NCBI RefSeq assembly: GCF_016086655.4
Contig: NC_052138.2
Location: forward strand, 29,771,403-29,835,402
Origin: Lepeophtheirus salmonis
Taxonomy: Eukaryota > Arthropoda > Copepoda > Siphonostomatoida > Caligidae
DNA length: 64,000 bases
Direction: 5' to 3'
This document shows, piece after piece, positions 45,196-58,330 of the stretch (the first letter of the stretch is position 1; each line of letters opens with the position of its first letter). Position numbers and translations under genes: made by a program. The notes beneath the pieces are model-generated. The model saw only the letters and a list, made by a program, of their open reading frames with translations, was not told the origin of the DNA and did no database searches.

Positions 45196-47769
45196 AAATA
45201 TATTCTGAAGTATATCTAGGAATTTTTTTCCTCACTTTATTTTAGGACTTCATTTTTATTTTGCAGTACCTTTGTTGCAAAATCTGTGATATTTCTTTCG
45301 CTTATTTATAAACTTGATTCAATTTCCTTTACAATAAAGTAAACGATATTTAAATTATGTTTATGATTTTTTACAGAAGTACAGCCTCAAAAAATGGTTA
45401 TTATATAGGATTAAAATGGTAAAAAATAGTTGGCGGGACGCAAGAGTGCGTGCATTTTGGTTTAATTTTATGTAACTATGGATTTTTACAGACTTACACC
45501 AAAGAAACTGTCCACTCTCCTCGGTCTTGCTCATAAGAACAAATCACAATTCTATTGTTTGGTTATTTTTGACTCTATGTAGTCACAGTTAATGTATACG
45601 GTATATATTTGAATACAAATAAAATTCACTGAAAAAAAAACATCATTCAATATGTGATCTAGTGGATCCTCTTTCATTTTATGGAAACCAAGACGGGTGT
45701 GAGTGATCAAATGATAAGACCAAAGGTCTTGCTAGGTTTTTCTATAACAAATAAAATGATTGCAGTCTTCTTGGTTAATTTTTCGAGAGAGGTTTGAGTG
45801 AATTAATAGTAGGCATTTGTTCACCTCTAAACCAATTTCGGAAAATTATCCTAGTCCATATCACCCCTTTCGTTCAATCAGTTCCCATGAGTGTGCAATC
45901 AAACTGTGTACTATTGGAGGTATGTGAATTCATCTACCATCAATGAAGCTGTTAAGGGTTAGGTGATAAAATTCAATTTAAAAGCGACGGCATCTTTTAG
46001 TGCGGGTCTTTGTTTTGCTTTTGAACACCCTAAGAAGAACCCGCGTCTCACAGCCTCTATTGAACTTCCGTTAAAGTTGCCGTTTCTTGCGTTGGATTTG
46101 CACAAAAGTTTGTGGTGCAGTTGGTGAGTCATCTTCGGGGTTTTCATACGACAGCGACAAGTACACCCCAGAGTTTTGACTTCAGATGAAGAACTTGAAA
46201 TATTTGTACCCGTATTTAGAATTTTACTTTATAGGAACTTTTCCTTGGGATCTTGATCTCTTACTCTCAGAATCGTTCTAAAAGCTAGCATGTCCTTTTC
46301 AACCTCCGTTTATTTCTTTTATCATATTTTCTTGTACTCCAAAGACATCTTTTATTCCAGGATCAAAGCTAAAATCAAGTGGCGAAACGACGACAAAATA
46401 ATCAATTTTTGTCTAAATTTAATTGGCTATTAAAATACTAACTTTGTCCGTTAATGGGGACTGTTAGTACAATGATTATTACTAGATTTGATATGTTTAT
46501 AATGAAAAAAATACTTTTAATAATTAGGAAAGGAAAAACGATTGTTACATGTGCTCTTTTCCCCCCACTATTTTATCGGTTGTCATAGTGTTAATTCTTT
46601 CTCTGAAGTATGCATTATTGCCTTTTTTGGGTGTAAATTATTTTAAAAATACATAATAAAATAAAATATAACTACAGTACTTTCCCTGCACTAACGCACG
46701 AATAACAGAAAGCTGCTATTAACTAGGGTCTTAATTCAAATGCACCATATATATATGTATATTTATCCCCTTCTACACGCACTGTTCTTCTCAATACCAA
46801 AATGTCAACTCTATCTATAACTAACTATGCAACCCCGAGGACAAATAATTTAGTGATGTCATCTGAGGTACTTCTAAAAGTGCATCTACTACACTAATGA
46901 ACTTATCATTTTTAGTAACTGGATCTAAAGCACTCGGGTACAGGTTTAGAAAAATCCCAATCCGATGTAACCAAAAATGAACAAGATATACTAAGTTTAA
47001 AAAGGGATACAAATTACTTTTTCCCAACCTATATTTCATAAAATTAAAATCCCTCATAGTATTTTGTTTGATACTGTATTACAATATTGATTCGTAATAT
47101 CTTACTAAAAGTATACAAACAAAAGTTGTATTTGTCTATGATACTCGAAATTTATATATATCTAATTACAATATAAGACGAGGGATCAACAAGAAATTGT
47201 ATTCCTGCTCTATTAGAAAAGGACCAGAGCTGCAGTATAAGTCTAGGGATGCTATTTTTAAGAGCGCTAGGAAAAGGCGGAAGCGAGAGCGTTATGGTTA
47301 ATCTGAATTAAGCACCTTGTTAATATCAACTGCCCGTTTTATGATTTTGGAGAGGGAAAATGGATCACTGCCATAAAACGGAGAACCTTTTCCAAAGAGG
47401 AAACTGTTAACCCGCCCTCACGAATTATTAAAAAAATGAACAAAAAAGAAGACCGTTTTTCCTTTTTTAAATCACTATTCTTAGTTTTTTCTTTACACGG
47501 ATCCCTTCTTTAAGTATTACTTAGTTTATTTATCAAAAAGAATAAATTATGAAATAACCATAACAAGTCAGAGGAAGGAATCGACCGCTGACAACAAAAT
47601 ACATTGGGTATTTTGTGTTAGCGAAGTAACGCCGTGTTAGTGATAAAAGTCAAGTCGATCCCTCAATAAAATATCGTATCAACTCGATTTTTTTCGAAAT
47701 TGAACATCCTTTGAGTCGAGTGGATAGCTGCTTGTGTCCACTCAATTATAATCCGTAATCAAAAGAGTC
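45196..47769. other. Long spacer, repeat pieces only
   Basis: 46505-46690 is a copy of the ~270-bp family also at 31375 and 58080. 47520-47625 carries the small block seen at 35760. The open frames at 45959-46147 and 46821-47057 (minus) resemble nothing known and are not called. Confidence 0.4.
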
Positions 47770-48165
47770 CACAGGGATGGGGTGGAGGGGCTGAATTTAA
47801 TATTTGACTTGTAACTTTTGAATTTTTTTTTCCAAAAAATTAGTTTTGTGTAAACAGTTGTTGATTTTTGAATTTTATTCTATAAAATTTAAAATTTGAT
47901 TTCTGAAATATTTTTCCAAAAAATTTAATTTTTGAAATGTTTTTCCAAAAAAAATAATTGTTTGTAAAATGCAGTAGTTTTTTAATTTTTTTACCTAAAA
48001 AGTTAATTTTTTGGGAATAAGCATGGATTTTTGAATTTTTTTTTCCAAAAATTTAATTTTTAGATTTTTTTTCCCAAAAAATTTGATTTTTAGATTTTTT
48101 ATCTAAAAAATTCCAAAAATTTAGCCCCCACCCCCAACTATAATCCTGCAGACTCTCCTGCTAAT
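47770..48165. repeat. G-rich-ended T/A minisatellite repeat, copy
   Basis: Starts CAGGGATGGGGTGGAGGGGC, followed by TTTTTGAATTTTTTTTTCCA units, and ends CCCCACCCCCAACTATAATCC. Its 3' part plus flank (47990-48265) recurs at 49675-49925. Confidence 0.6.
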
Positions 48166-48594
48166 CCTTATTACATAGTATTTTCAATCTCCATTGATTC
48201 ATTTAATAATTATCTGCATTGATTCATTTTATAATTATTTACATATTCTATGACTTGTCTAATATTTATGTATCCTTTGGAATAAAATAATATTGCGACA
48301 CTTTAAACAACTACTACTAATTATATTGAATATCATTTTGTACTTTTACGTGTATATATGTACATTCTTGGTATTACTGTAAACTTTGTTCATTGTCAAT
48401 AAAAATCACGGCAGTGACATGTTTCTGACAGAACATATTAAAGGAGTAGTAAAGTAATATGAGTAAACTTTTACTAACTCAAATTAATTTCATACCTATG
48501 ACTAAAAGATATATATATATAGGACTTTTAAAACAAAGACAGTTTGAGATCCCTTTTGTTACTTTGTTGAAATACATTCAGTTATGTTAGTAAT
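48166..48594. other. Spacer including the duplicated flank
   Basis: 48165-48265 is nearly identical to 49815-49925 (ATCTCCATTGATTCATTTAA). The remainder is AT-rich and unremarkable. Confidence 0.45.
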
Positions 48595-48599
48595 TCTAC

Positions 48600-49660
48600 G
48601 TGGCGTGTTCCTTCATTGGTGATCCCAATTTTAACTGCAAAATGCCTTCTACCCGTTCAAAGGACCTTTTCCCTGAGCTTGATTGCTTCGCAATTTGCAA
48701 GCACAGTCCTCCCTCCAGCGAAGCACACACCGTACGATGCTCCGATGTACGACTTCCAAAGTTCGACGAGGAGGATCCGGAGACCTGGTTGTTGAGGGCA
48801 GAGTTCATTTACAAATCCTATAATGGAAAAGAGTGTTCTGACAAGCTAAACATTGTCGTATCTGTGCTGCCTTTGCATATCCCAAGAGATGAACCTCCCG
48901 TGGATTTGACTTCTTTGTATAAAAATTTAAAAGTCATGAAGCAATGGGACATCTCACCTCAAGAACGTGTAAGAAGAGCCATTGATGCCTTTCGGATTGA
49001 AAAACGCGGCCCAGTCCTTTCAAATCTTTATGGACTCGCTCTTCCAGGGCATTCCGAGAGGGTTTTTTTCCTCTTCGATGACACTCAAAGTGCTGTTAAA
49101 AAAACAGGAGGCCGGGCTTCGCCTCTCCGGCAAGAAGTGGGAATGGGAAAAACCCATATTTAATTTCCTTGGACTTAGAGGGCTAGCAAAGGGAATTTCC
49201 CCTCTAAATGATCGTGTAGTAGCGATAAGGGATCTTCCTCTTCCTAAGTCTCGAAAGGAACTCCAGGCTTTCCTCGGTATGGCGCAATACTATTCCAGAT
49301 GTGTTCAAATATCACACAATACACAGGCAAACTGCTTCCGTTGTTGCGCAAGCGCGCAAAATTCTATGGGGAAGCAGAGCTTGATGGGGCCTTTCAGAAA
49401 ATTAAGATTGCTCTGTTGGAGCAGATCTTGTTAGCTTTTCGTGTGATAAGTGTACCTTTAGCCCTTACAGCCGATGACTCGTTGAAAGGTATGGGTGCGT
49501 CACTTAAGTAGTGGGTTGATGGTGCGTGGGCTCTGTTAGCCTTTTGGTCCAAATCCCTCAAACATTGGAGCATAATTATTTTTCGTTCGACAGGGAACTC
49601 CTGGCTGTTAAGGAAGCTATTATCTCACTTCCATTGGTTCTTTGAAGGGGTTAAATTAAA
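48600..49660 (+). mobile_element. Ty3/gypsy-like remnant: gag fused to reverse transcriptase by internal deletion
   Basis: The first frame (48600-48930) is gag-like, with RLPKFDEEDPETWLLRAEF and KLNIVVSVLPLHI. A reverse transcriptase segment follows in another frame: MPFGLKNAAQSFQIFMD at 48985 (the MPFGLKNAPxxFQ hallmark), FLGLRGLAKGISPLNDRVVA at 49160 and KELQAFLGMAQYYSR at 49255. RNase H starts around 49450 (LALTADDSLKGMGASL) and decays near 49660. Protease and the first half of RT are deleted, the YxDD box is damaged, and frame changes occur near 48960 and 49300. No LTRs were seen. Confidence 0.72.
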
Positions 49661-49674
49661 AGTATTTACGGTAT

Positions 49675-49925
49675 TTCACAATCTTTTTCTAAAAAATTTA
49701 ATTTTTTGTGGATTTTTGAATTTTTTTTTCCCTAAAAAATTTAATTTTTAGATTTTTTTTCCTTAAAAATTCAAAAAATAAGCCCCCACCTCCAATTATA
49801 ATCCTGTAGACTCTTCTGCTAATCCTTATTGAATAGTATTTTCAATCTCCATTGATTCATTTAATAATTATCTGCATTGATTCATTTTATAATTATCTAC
49901 ATATTCTATGACTTCTCTAAAAAAT
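49675..49925. repeat. Duplicate of the 47990-48265 repeat plus flank
   Basis: T/A minisatellite tail, CCCCCACCTCCAATTATAATC, then ~110 bp of matching flank. It forms a direct repeat on the right of the gypsy remnant. Confidence 0.65.
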
Positions 49926-49929
49926 TATC

Positions 49930-50245
49930 TATTTGGACTATTTAGAAAAGGGTAAAAATATTACAGGTGTATATTATTCCTCGTTTTTGGACCGTTCGAT
50001 AACCGAGTTGCAAGGAAAACGTCCAGGATTGGCCCACAAAAAAAGTCATTTTCATCACGACAATGTTCCAGCTCACACTTCAGATGTTGTGGTTGCAAAA
50101 TTAACGGCTCCAACTTGAGATGCCCACAGGACTAGTTATCTTACTCACCTTCACTCTTCTGTAATCCATCAGCATATCATGGATTTTTTTAATGCTTTCT
50201 GGAGTTGTAACCTCAACATTCAGTGTCACTTTTGCGCATAGATTA
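49930..50245. pseudogene. mariner transposase remnant with oppositely oriented halves
   Basis: The plus strand of 49933-50090 reads YLEKGKNITGVYYSSFLDR and then HFHHDNVPAHTS (second catalytic Asp block of mariner). The minus strand of 50140-50215 reads VTTPESIKKIHDMLMDYRRV, the N-terminal half of the same family. The pieces face each other, so the element was inverted internally or two copies recombined. No complete frame remains. Confidence 0.68.
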
Positions 50246-50945
50246 CTCCAAAAACTTCAAAGCCAACTCAGGTCTCAAGTCTGAAGCTGCTTTTTTGTCT
50301 CTTGAGGCGTTTTGCCTAACATAAAACAACGTTACATCAACTAACGAAATTCATTTCTTCCATTTTTTGAAAATCACTCCACTTCCTCGATTCAAACGGA
50401 AAAAAATAGACCGATCTGGCTGAAAGTTTGTGTGTGTTCTTCTAAGAGATGCTACTAACTAAACATAACCTCGATACGTGCCAATAGCCAATCTCTTGGA
50501 CTTTACGCAGTCTTTTCAAACTACCCTTGTACTTCCTTTTATTCAATACTACGTCATAATAATAAATTAGTGTTGTGTCATATCGAACGATTATTGAGTC
50601 AATTCTACTTGACTTGAGTACATTATTTTTCCACTCGGCTTAACTGATGCTGAGTCGATTTTAATATAAAAAACCCCGAGTGGTCTTCATTTTTTACATA
50701 TTGGTTTGGATTTATTTGTATAACTAACTCTCGTCAAATGAGGTTTTCAGTTTCGTAGTGGCACTGTTCCCTAAGTGATTCTCGACATAATCCATACTAA
50801 TTTCTAATGAGGTTTTCTAATATCTGAAAAGATATACTACTAGACATATAGTAGAGGTGAATCCGATACGCCCTAGAAAGTGGTAGCACTTAATTAGACT
50901 CGACTTGACTATATTATTTTTCCACTCGGGTTAACTGATGCTGAG
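50246..50945. other. Spacer with a small internal duplication
   Basis: A block with ATTATTTTTCCACTCGG and TTAACTGATGCTGAGT occurs near 50625 and again near 50920, with the related CGACTTGACT-type text. No gene recognised. Confidence 0.4.
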
Positions 50946-51111
50946 TACCCAAAACACAAAAATTATTTTTTGAAGCTCAAGAAAATAAGATAGGAGGTTG
51001 AGTTATGAATCAAAAAATGACTGCTGTCTCAAAAAAACATCAATATGAATAAGGACGTTTTCCATTTTGATTCCATAGTTTGTAGAAATTTTCCTGTTAA
51101 TTCATTTTGTA

Positions 51112-51944
51112 ACGGGTGGCCCATCTAGCGGTTGCATTTTGAACTACCACTTTTATAACTTCTAACAGCTGTAGTAACATTCTCATTGTGTCTAATATTT
51201 TGTAAAAGGTCTCCAGTTTACGAAATGGTTAAGTTTACGCTCAAAGAAAATTGGAAAATACTGAAGACTTACTTCCAAAATGGAGAGTCTTCAAACGAAA
51301 CAGCAAGAAAATTATGTCGGTCGAAATAAAGCGCCTTCCAGGCAGTTTGTGGATAAATTTGTGAAGTGTGTGGGCGAAACTGGTTCATTAATGGATAAAA
51401 CAACGCATTCCCGTGTTCGTCCAGTGCGCTCAATCGAAAACATTGCTGCTGTTGCCGAAAGCGAAAATACGAGAAAACGAGCAAGGAGCTCCCGTTACGG
51501 TCAATGGTGAGCGCTATCGGACCATGTTGGAAGATTTTTTGTTTCCCCAAATGTAAAAGGAAGACATCGGCGATATTTGTTTCCAACAGGAAGGCGCTAT
51601 GTGCCACTCAGCCAACATTACAGTGGATCTTTTGCTCACTGTCTTCGACAATCGCATCATAAGCCGAAACGATAACGTCAACTGGCCATCTCGTAGCTGC
51701 GATTTGACTCCGTTGGACTATTTTTTGTGGGGAACCGTCCAGGAAAAATGTTACGCCAACCCTCCAGAGACGATTGACGATTTGAAACACGAAAAATTGC
51801 TATTGAGTCGCCATTGCAGCTATTAAGGCCAGAAGCTCATATGAATAAAACATTATTAACAATCGAAAAAATTATTGAAAAATATCCATCTGTTTTTTTT
51901 ATAGCGATATCGAAAAGAAAAAATTTTGTGGGCCACTCTTTATA
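51112..51944 (+). mobile_element. mariner-family element, internally deleted, nested in an older repeat
   Basis: The left end ACGGGTGGCCCATCTAGC and right end GTGGGCCACTCTTTAT are imperfect inverted repeats. Transposase start at 51225 (MVKFTLKENWKILKTYF, then NGESSNETARKLC). The middle carries VRSIENIAAVAES. After a deletion that removes the first catalytic block, the sequence resumes as VNGERYRTMLEDF, CFQQEGAMCHSANITVDLL (second block, with Glu where Asp is usual) and WPSRSCDLTPLDYFLWG (third block). Stops at about 51335 and 51555 and frame changes make it dead. Flanking DNA on both sides belongs to the AT-rich repeat intact at 5490-5890. Confidence 0.75.
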
Positions 51945-52970
51945 TAAATTTACATAAAAATTGATAATTGAATAACATATCTGTCATTTTCTGAATATTT
52001 TTTCATTTTTTTTTCAATAAACGTCAATTTTCTATTTTTAACAAAAAATTCTAATTCATTATGGATAGCATTCTGGAACCCGTAAATTCAATATAGTATT
52101 ATCAATTTCCAGAACATTTATTTCATAAGTTTTCAAGCTTTGCAAAAATAAAGCAGTTAGCGAGGGTTACTTTTTCGATTTAGTATTGGAGTATGAATCA
52201 TCATCAAATATATTTGTTAGACAAAGTGGTCATTCGGCAAAAATTGGTAATTTGACGAATTAATCATTTGGAAAAGTGCCTGTTCTGCAAAATGGCTTAG
52301 GCAATGTTCCTGCGCACGATTAATAGAATCAATATATAGAAAATCAGTTAAATAAATAAAATTATCCCAAAACTACGACAAACTATGTAACTAAATCTCA
52401 TTTGTTTTTTAACAACCGTTTCATTTTTATGTACTCATAATCGTGTACAATTATTGTATGTGCTTCGTCTCTTTTGGTTCATGTCATAAGGCAATCACAT
52501 TTAATTACCCTGTAATTTGGATACCCTTCCACTATGCACAATGTATATATTCCTAAGTACTTTCACAAGGATTACCTTTGAACCCTGTGTTTATGAACAA
52601 TCCTTTTTTATGTAGTTAATGATCTCGGTTTATACCTTAGCCCAAATTTTAAAGTGGACTTTTCTACATGATACACATTGGATAATGAACATAGACTCAA
52701 AATTACACTATCTACATTTGTAATGTTTTGCTAGCTATTTCATCCATTTGGCACTCATAAATATCATATAGAAATACCCGCATGAGCTCAAAATAAAGGA
52801 TACATTATTTTTAAAAATGAATCGTTACAACATTAGATTTGAGCATCAACAAAATATAATTTGTGATTATTACTTCTAAAAAAATATCCATTTCATTTTT
52901 GATAAAAACTTCTATGGAATAATGATTAGTTTTAGTGAATTTTAGCTACTAAAAATGTCGGAGTCCACGT
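51945..52970. other. Right half of the interrupted repeat, then spacer
   Basis: 51945-52060 continues the repeat split by the mariner. The rest has no recognised content. Confidence 0.4.
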
Positions 52971-52993
52971 TTTGCTGCCCTGTATTCATACCT

Positions 52994-53545
52994 CTAAATT
53001 AAATGTGCATAATATGAAGGATGTTTTGTGAGAAATCCGTCTCTACTTCCTTTGGGCTTACCGTTATTATTTATGGATATACAGGGTAGGGCAACAATGC
53101 GTGTACTTGAGAGATGGATGTAGAAATACATCAATAATTTTATATTTTCAATAATAGGCAAAAATAATGTTTTAAAACATGTGGACAAGGGTTTTGAAAA
53201 ACTTTTTTCATTCAATATGACCTCTTCTTTTGTTTCTGCAAGCCAGAGGTCGATCCGGGGGTTGTAGAATTGATCAACTGTGAAAATCTTCTTGTCCAAG
53301 AACATTTTCACAATTGACCCATTTGCCTTGATCCATATGAGGATTTTCTTTCACCTCTCGAGCCTCCTAGCTTTCTTCCCCTCAATGAGAAGGTGGCATG
53401 GGGTCCTTGAGAAAAAAATTAATCTAAAGTTGTGGTTTATAGCCCTCCTGATGGTTCTAGGAGCCACAAAAAAGTCGTTGGGCAGGCGATTCATCGACTT
53501 AGTGGGATTCTTCTTTATATTATTTTCCAAACTTAACTAGAACTT
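52994..53545 (-). pseudogene. Tc1/maT-like transposase central fragment
   Basis: In minus-strand order it reads NRLPNDFFVAPRTIRRAINH (~53440-53500), FFSRTPCHLLIEGKKARRLE (~53370-53430), then FLDKKIFTVDQFYNP (first catalytic Asp block, ~53255-53305, with Lys in place of the usual Glu-Lys order) and LWLAETKEEV. The frame continues to 52994 but loses family resemblance after about 53210. Near 53081 an inward-facing ACAGGGTAGGGCAAC and near 52985 a TGCTGCCCTGTA look like termini of elements on either side. Confidence 0.6.
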
Positions 53546-53850
53546 CGTATCCCTCTTCAAATTATGCCCTCCACTTCCAATTCAAATTTTTTCAAAATTA
53601 TTTAAATTTTTTTCGCTAAATAACTATTTACTTTGGAAATTTTTCTCCACAAATTTAATATTTGAGTTTCTTATTTTAAATTTTATATTTAAATTTTTTT
53701 GAAATTTTTCACAATAAAAAATTATATTCTGTAAACAGTTATTGATTTTTGAACTTTTTTCCAAAAAACTTAACATTTGATATTTAATTTTTCAATTTTT
53801 TTTCAAAAAATTCCAAAAACCTATTCCCCCCACCCCACCCCAAAAGAAAA
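53546..53850. repeat. T/A minisatellite repeat, copy
   Basis: TTTTTGAACTTTTTTCCAAA-like units closing in CCCCCCACCCCACCCCAAA. Same family as 33190-33770. Confidence 0.55.
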
Positions 53851-56670
53851 ATAATATATATTTATTATATATAATCGCTATAAAAAGATATTTTTAACTA
53901 TTTTGAGTCGGTATCCGGATATTTATTAAAATCGCATCTGAATTGGCATGTTTTTTGTTTTGTTTTTAAATCATCCCATCACTAGTATAAATGCAATAAT
54001 GATAAGACTGAAAGGTCCCGAAAATCACATATAGATTCCATTATTTTTAATTTCCCCTCCTTTTTAGTTAGTTTTTACTTTCGAAAGACAGCTTTCAAAA
54101 TTTCATGACAATCAGTTTTTTTTTACTGGTGAGTTATTGTACAAAGTGTGACGGTTAAGGCTGGGACGTTTAAGCTCATGAGTTAGTTATTGACTTCAAC
54201 ATTACACATTTTTGACTTGAACATAGAGAATAAAAAATATTTCATTAAGGAAACATGTTTTTTGTTTTCAAAATTAGTCTATAATAATACTTCAAATATT
54301 TAATTTTGACAATAACTACTTTTCTTCAGTTGTTGATTTTGTTATACATAGATTTGTGACGGTTAAATTGTTTTCAACATCCTTCCGTCAAAGTATTTTG
54401 TCATTCTTGAACTCTACTGGAATATTTGATTTTGATAAACTATATAAATACTGTAAGTTACTTCTCTTGTAACAATAGGCTGTGAAAATAATTTAAAGGT
54501 GATTTTGATTAAAGTTGAAGATAAATATGTCCTTGCTTTTTGATATTCAAATAAAGGCTATGTTTGTACAAGAAAAACATTACAAATAACTTTTTTAATT
54601 ACTTTTCGGCTTTTTTGATCATATACTTGGAATAAAAGAATATTCATACTTCTAGGCAATAAGGTAATTTGCTATTATCCTACCTAGTATTAAAGTAGTT
54701 TATGTGTGTGTTTGATGTTTATCCCGCTTGGAAAAACAATGACAAAAATGGAGACAGACTTAAGGCATAACATAAAAGTTGTTCAGAATTATTAAATACG
54801 TACGTAAGGCTATTTTTCATTCTGATCAGACCAAATTGCTGGGCTCTGGAGGACAAGTTTGTTATTTCGCCAATGAGTTGATTTTTTTTTTAAAAACAAA
54901 ATTGATTCCACTTGTTTCAAAGTTTTTTTCTTTTTTTTTTAAGTAGAAGTTTTCAATTCGAAAATGCATCAAAATAATTAATAATCCAAAAACGAATTAT
55001 TGGAATAACGGAAAAAGGGAGAACGTATATTAAATACGAATTAAATGAGGAAATTAGGAAGAGAATGAGTGAGTTAGTCTTATTTTGTATCTTCATTATT
55101 CATTATGGTTGAAAAAGGGACATGATAAGTTAACTATGGCAATAAATGAATCACGAGGTCAAACATTTGGATAAACAACAACTTTATATTTACCAAAATC
55201 ATCATTTTTACATGGTCAAATTATATGTCCATTTTCAAGGGTGTCAAAAGGGGGTGCAGGTTTGATTATATTTACATCAAACGGACAGAAAACAACACAA
55301 AATGTTGTAAACAAGGGGACCTTACAATAGAAATTTACCTATTATGTATTTATAGTAGATTGTTTTAGTTTTGCATTTATCATAAACAAACTAAATAAAA
55401 ATAAAATCTTTTTAGTTTTTGATTGGCTATCTTTAAGATAGAGTGTTTGCACTAGTATCAATATAATTTGCTTTTCCACACCAAGTCTTGGCGTTTGGAA
55501 GGTCTATAAATTTAATAATTTTATAATCTTGGAGTTTCCTCGAAATTTGTTTGGAGCACAAATATTAGTTGTATAAGCTGAAGTGGTATGGGACTAAAGG
55601 CTGAGCATCTTGGCTTTTATGGTAAAAAAGTTTATTTTTCTCTGTTTAGTTATAAATTCCCTTGCAAAAAAATTAAGAATGTACATTCTGGATGATTTTA
55701 TCCAAGATATCACTTATTTACTGCCAGACATTTCAAAGTTCAAGCAAGAGACTAATGCCGAATGACAAGATTTTTGTACAGAAATGTTTAAGAGTATAAG
55801 ATAAAGTGAAACAAAAAATTGAATTTATTCCTGACCTGGCACTTGGGTTATGAGAAAAGTTTGAAAAAGGGTTACATAAATATTAGAGTGTTCACTATTT
55901 TTTAAAGTTGACCAAATTCAAAATTATCATGGATCATGAGATGTGTTTAGATGTTGGTAATGACCTCCTCAATTATTATTTTTTTCTGTGGCTTCAAAAA
56001 CTGTTACTCTCCATCCGATAAAAGTTCCGGAGTTCCGGAAGTACTTCAAAATAAAGTCAAATTAAAAAAAAAAAATCTTATTTCATTTAAGGCATAAGAA
56101 AAGAAAAACTTGTTTTTTGTAATTTTTGTGACTTTATTATGTAGTCGATTTTGTAGGTTAAAACTAATGAAGTACCTTTTGACGGGATACAAATATAAAT
56201 AAATAATTATGGATTTTCTATTTATTCAGCTATTGGTATAACTAATTTTTTTTTAAGAACAAGATACAAATGGGCATAAACATAAGTAGTTTTTAAATCT
56301 TTGAGTAATAATCAGTAAATTAATTCATGAAATCAGACTTTTGAAAGTTTTTATTCAGTTTTGATCTTGAGTGATTTGTAACATTTAAATATTTGTCTCT
56401 TTTCTCTTGAATATATTAAAAGAAGTAAAATGAACTTTATTTATCATTTAGATATTTATGTATTACCTACTACCACATAGGCCAGTGATTTATAAAAAAA
56501 ATTACAAGGTGTACTACCTATCAAGATCGCCAAGTACCACATTAACGACCAAACTAGATATGGTTTAGCGGATGCTTAACCTCGTTGAAGTTCCTCCACG
56601 GAGTGCTGTGAGTAATAATTTTCTTTCATGGGCGTGGTGTTCTTTTTGACTAAAGATTTATACATCATTA
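53851..56670. other. Long AT-rich spacer, nothing recognised
   Basis: No frame of note, no repeat shared with the rest of the window that I could see, and no splice-like coding blocks. Confidence 0.4.
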
Positions 56671-57236
56671 CAGAGCGGGGACTCAAAACTTGCAGAAACA
56701 TGACTAAATTACGAAAAACTTGAATCAATTCGTAAGATGTTTAAATACTGTATTTAGTGATATTTTTTATTCAATATGTCCTCCTTCAGAAGTAATAACA
56801 GTCTCGACACGCCAATGAACACATTGGTAGCTCTTAACGATGAAGGACGTGTCCATGGCGTACTATCCTGCCTATTCTCCTAACTACAATGTCCAGGTGG
56901 ACGAGGTCAAGACTGGAGGCCGCCAAAAGTCAGCCAATTGTTGCTGCAGAAGTTTGGTTCTTCTTTGCTGTATGGGCTTAGTGTTGTAAACAGTTTGGAT
57001 GGAGTTGCCAAAGATCTCCTCAGCTTTATCAGTACTGACACTGGCGCAGAGAGGATTGCACAACGGCTACCTTTTTTGTTGTTGCTCCGACATCTTTACA
57101 CTTAGAGTCATGGGATGAATACAAAACTTTGTTATTTTAAGCTGTTGTTTAGTTGCATAATGAAACCTAGTAATTATGAAATACAGGGATACAATCCTAA
57201 TTAAATTGTTTGTTCATGTTTTGGTTCCCCGCTCTG
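56671..57236 (-). mobile_element. Tc1-like deletion derivative with TIRs and TA duplication
   Basis: Ends are CAGAGCGGGGACTCAAAAC (left) and the reverse complement of GTTTTGGTTCCCCGCTCTG (right), flanked by TA on both sides; 566 bp. Minus-strand remnants include KLRRSLATPSKLFTT (N-terminal DNA-binding region, ~56960-57030) and SYQCVHWRVETVITSEGGH (C-terminus, ~56755-56845). The whole catalytic core is missing, so it depends on a related element for movement. Confidence 0.72.
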
Positions 57237-58079
57237 TAGACCTTTTTTCACACACCCATCCCTTTCAAATTGGAATGAATAAAGCATAATTGTTGTTTAA
57301 ACATTTTTTAAATAATTTGAGGAGGGTACACTCAATTTTCTAGGGCTCTTATGTGTAGGAAGAAGTCTATCTTACTTCAACTAACTTTATTAGAGTCCTT
57401 CCATGAGACATACTATTGGTATAAACAAGAAGAGCTCTAAGAAGTCCTTCATATATAGGGACAGACGAATGTATAGATGTCGATATTTAGACAAATATCT
57501 TTATCAATTTAATTTTTTTAAACCCATATTTGTCAATATTAAATCATTTTAAAACTTGGTTATTTGCCATCGATATATCCAGACATCTCTCTATCTCTCT
57601 CTATTCTACTCCCTATGATTTAAATTTGAGTTAACTTTATAATAGTTCAGGTGGGTTCATAACTTGACGTGTTACACTTTTTAGCAATTTTTTTATGGAA
57701 AGGCAGATCGGTTGTTATTATTTCATTATTCGTTGTAAATCACAAAAGTTATCCTCATAACAAAATATTACTGAGGAAACACCAATTAAAAATGAAACTT
57801 AATTGTGTCATTCATGATTGTTCATTTGTGATGTACATGCTGTTTCAATAATAAAATAGTCAAGTTTTGATAATGGAATATGATTGTTTGCAAACCCTCT
57901 TGCGGTAGCTCCATGAATGACTATTATTTAATAAAAAAATAACCTGCGTATATGACACAGAGAGATGGTGCTGTGAAAATTCTTCTAAGTATGCACCTTT
58001 TTTTTAAACAAGCTAAAGACTGTTACACTACTGGACAGATAATATATATATTTTTTAGTTTGCTCATTCGTCAATAAGG
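57237..58079. other. Spacer, nothing recognised
   Basis: AT-rich. The 60-codon frame at 57669-57851 is unrecognised and is probably chance. Confidence 0.4.
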
Positions 58080-58330
58080 GATGTCTGTAAAGAAAAAACT
58101 AAGCTTACCTATTAGAAAAGGAAAACGTTTTATGCCTGTACTCTTTCTTCTTTTTTGTTCAGTATTTAATAAGTCGTGGGCGTGTGAACGTTTCCCTCTA
58201 AAAGAGGAATTTTTGCCTATCTTTGGCGTAAATTGTTTTCAAAATGAATAATAAAAAAATATGTATGAAATTAAATATAGTTATAACATTTTCACAAGAC
58301 TTGCGCTATTTTAATTGTAGAAGGTAACAC
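58080..58330. repeat. ~270-bp dispersed repeat, copy
   Basis: AAGAAAAAACTAAGCTTACC, TTTTGCCTATCTTTGGCG and ACTTGCGCTATTTTAATTG match the copy at 31375-31640; a third is at 46505-46690. Confidence 0.55.
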
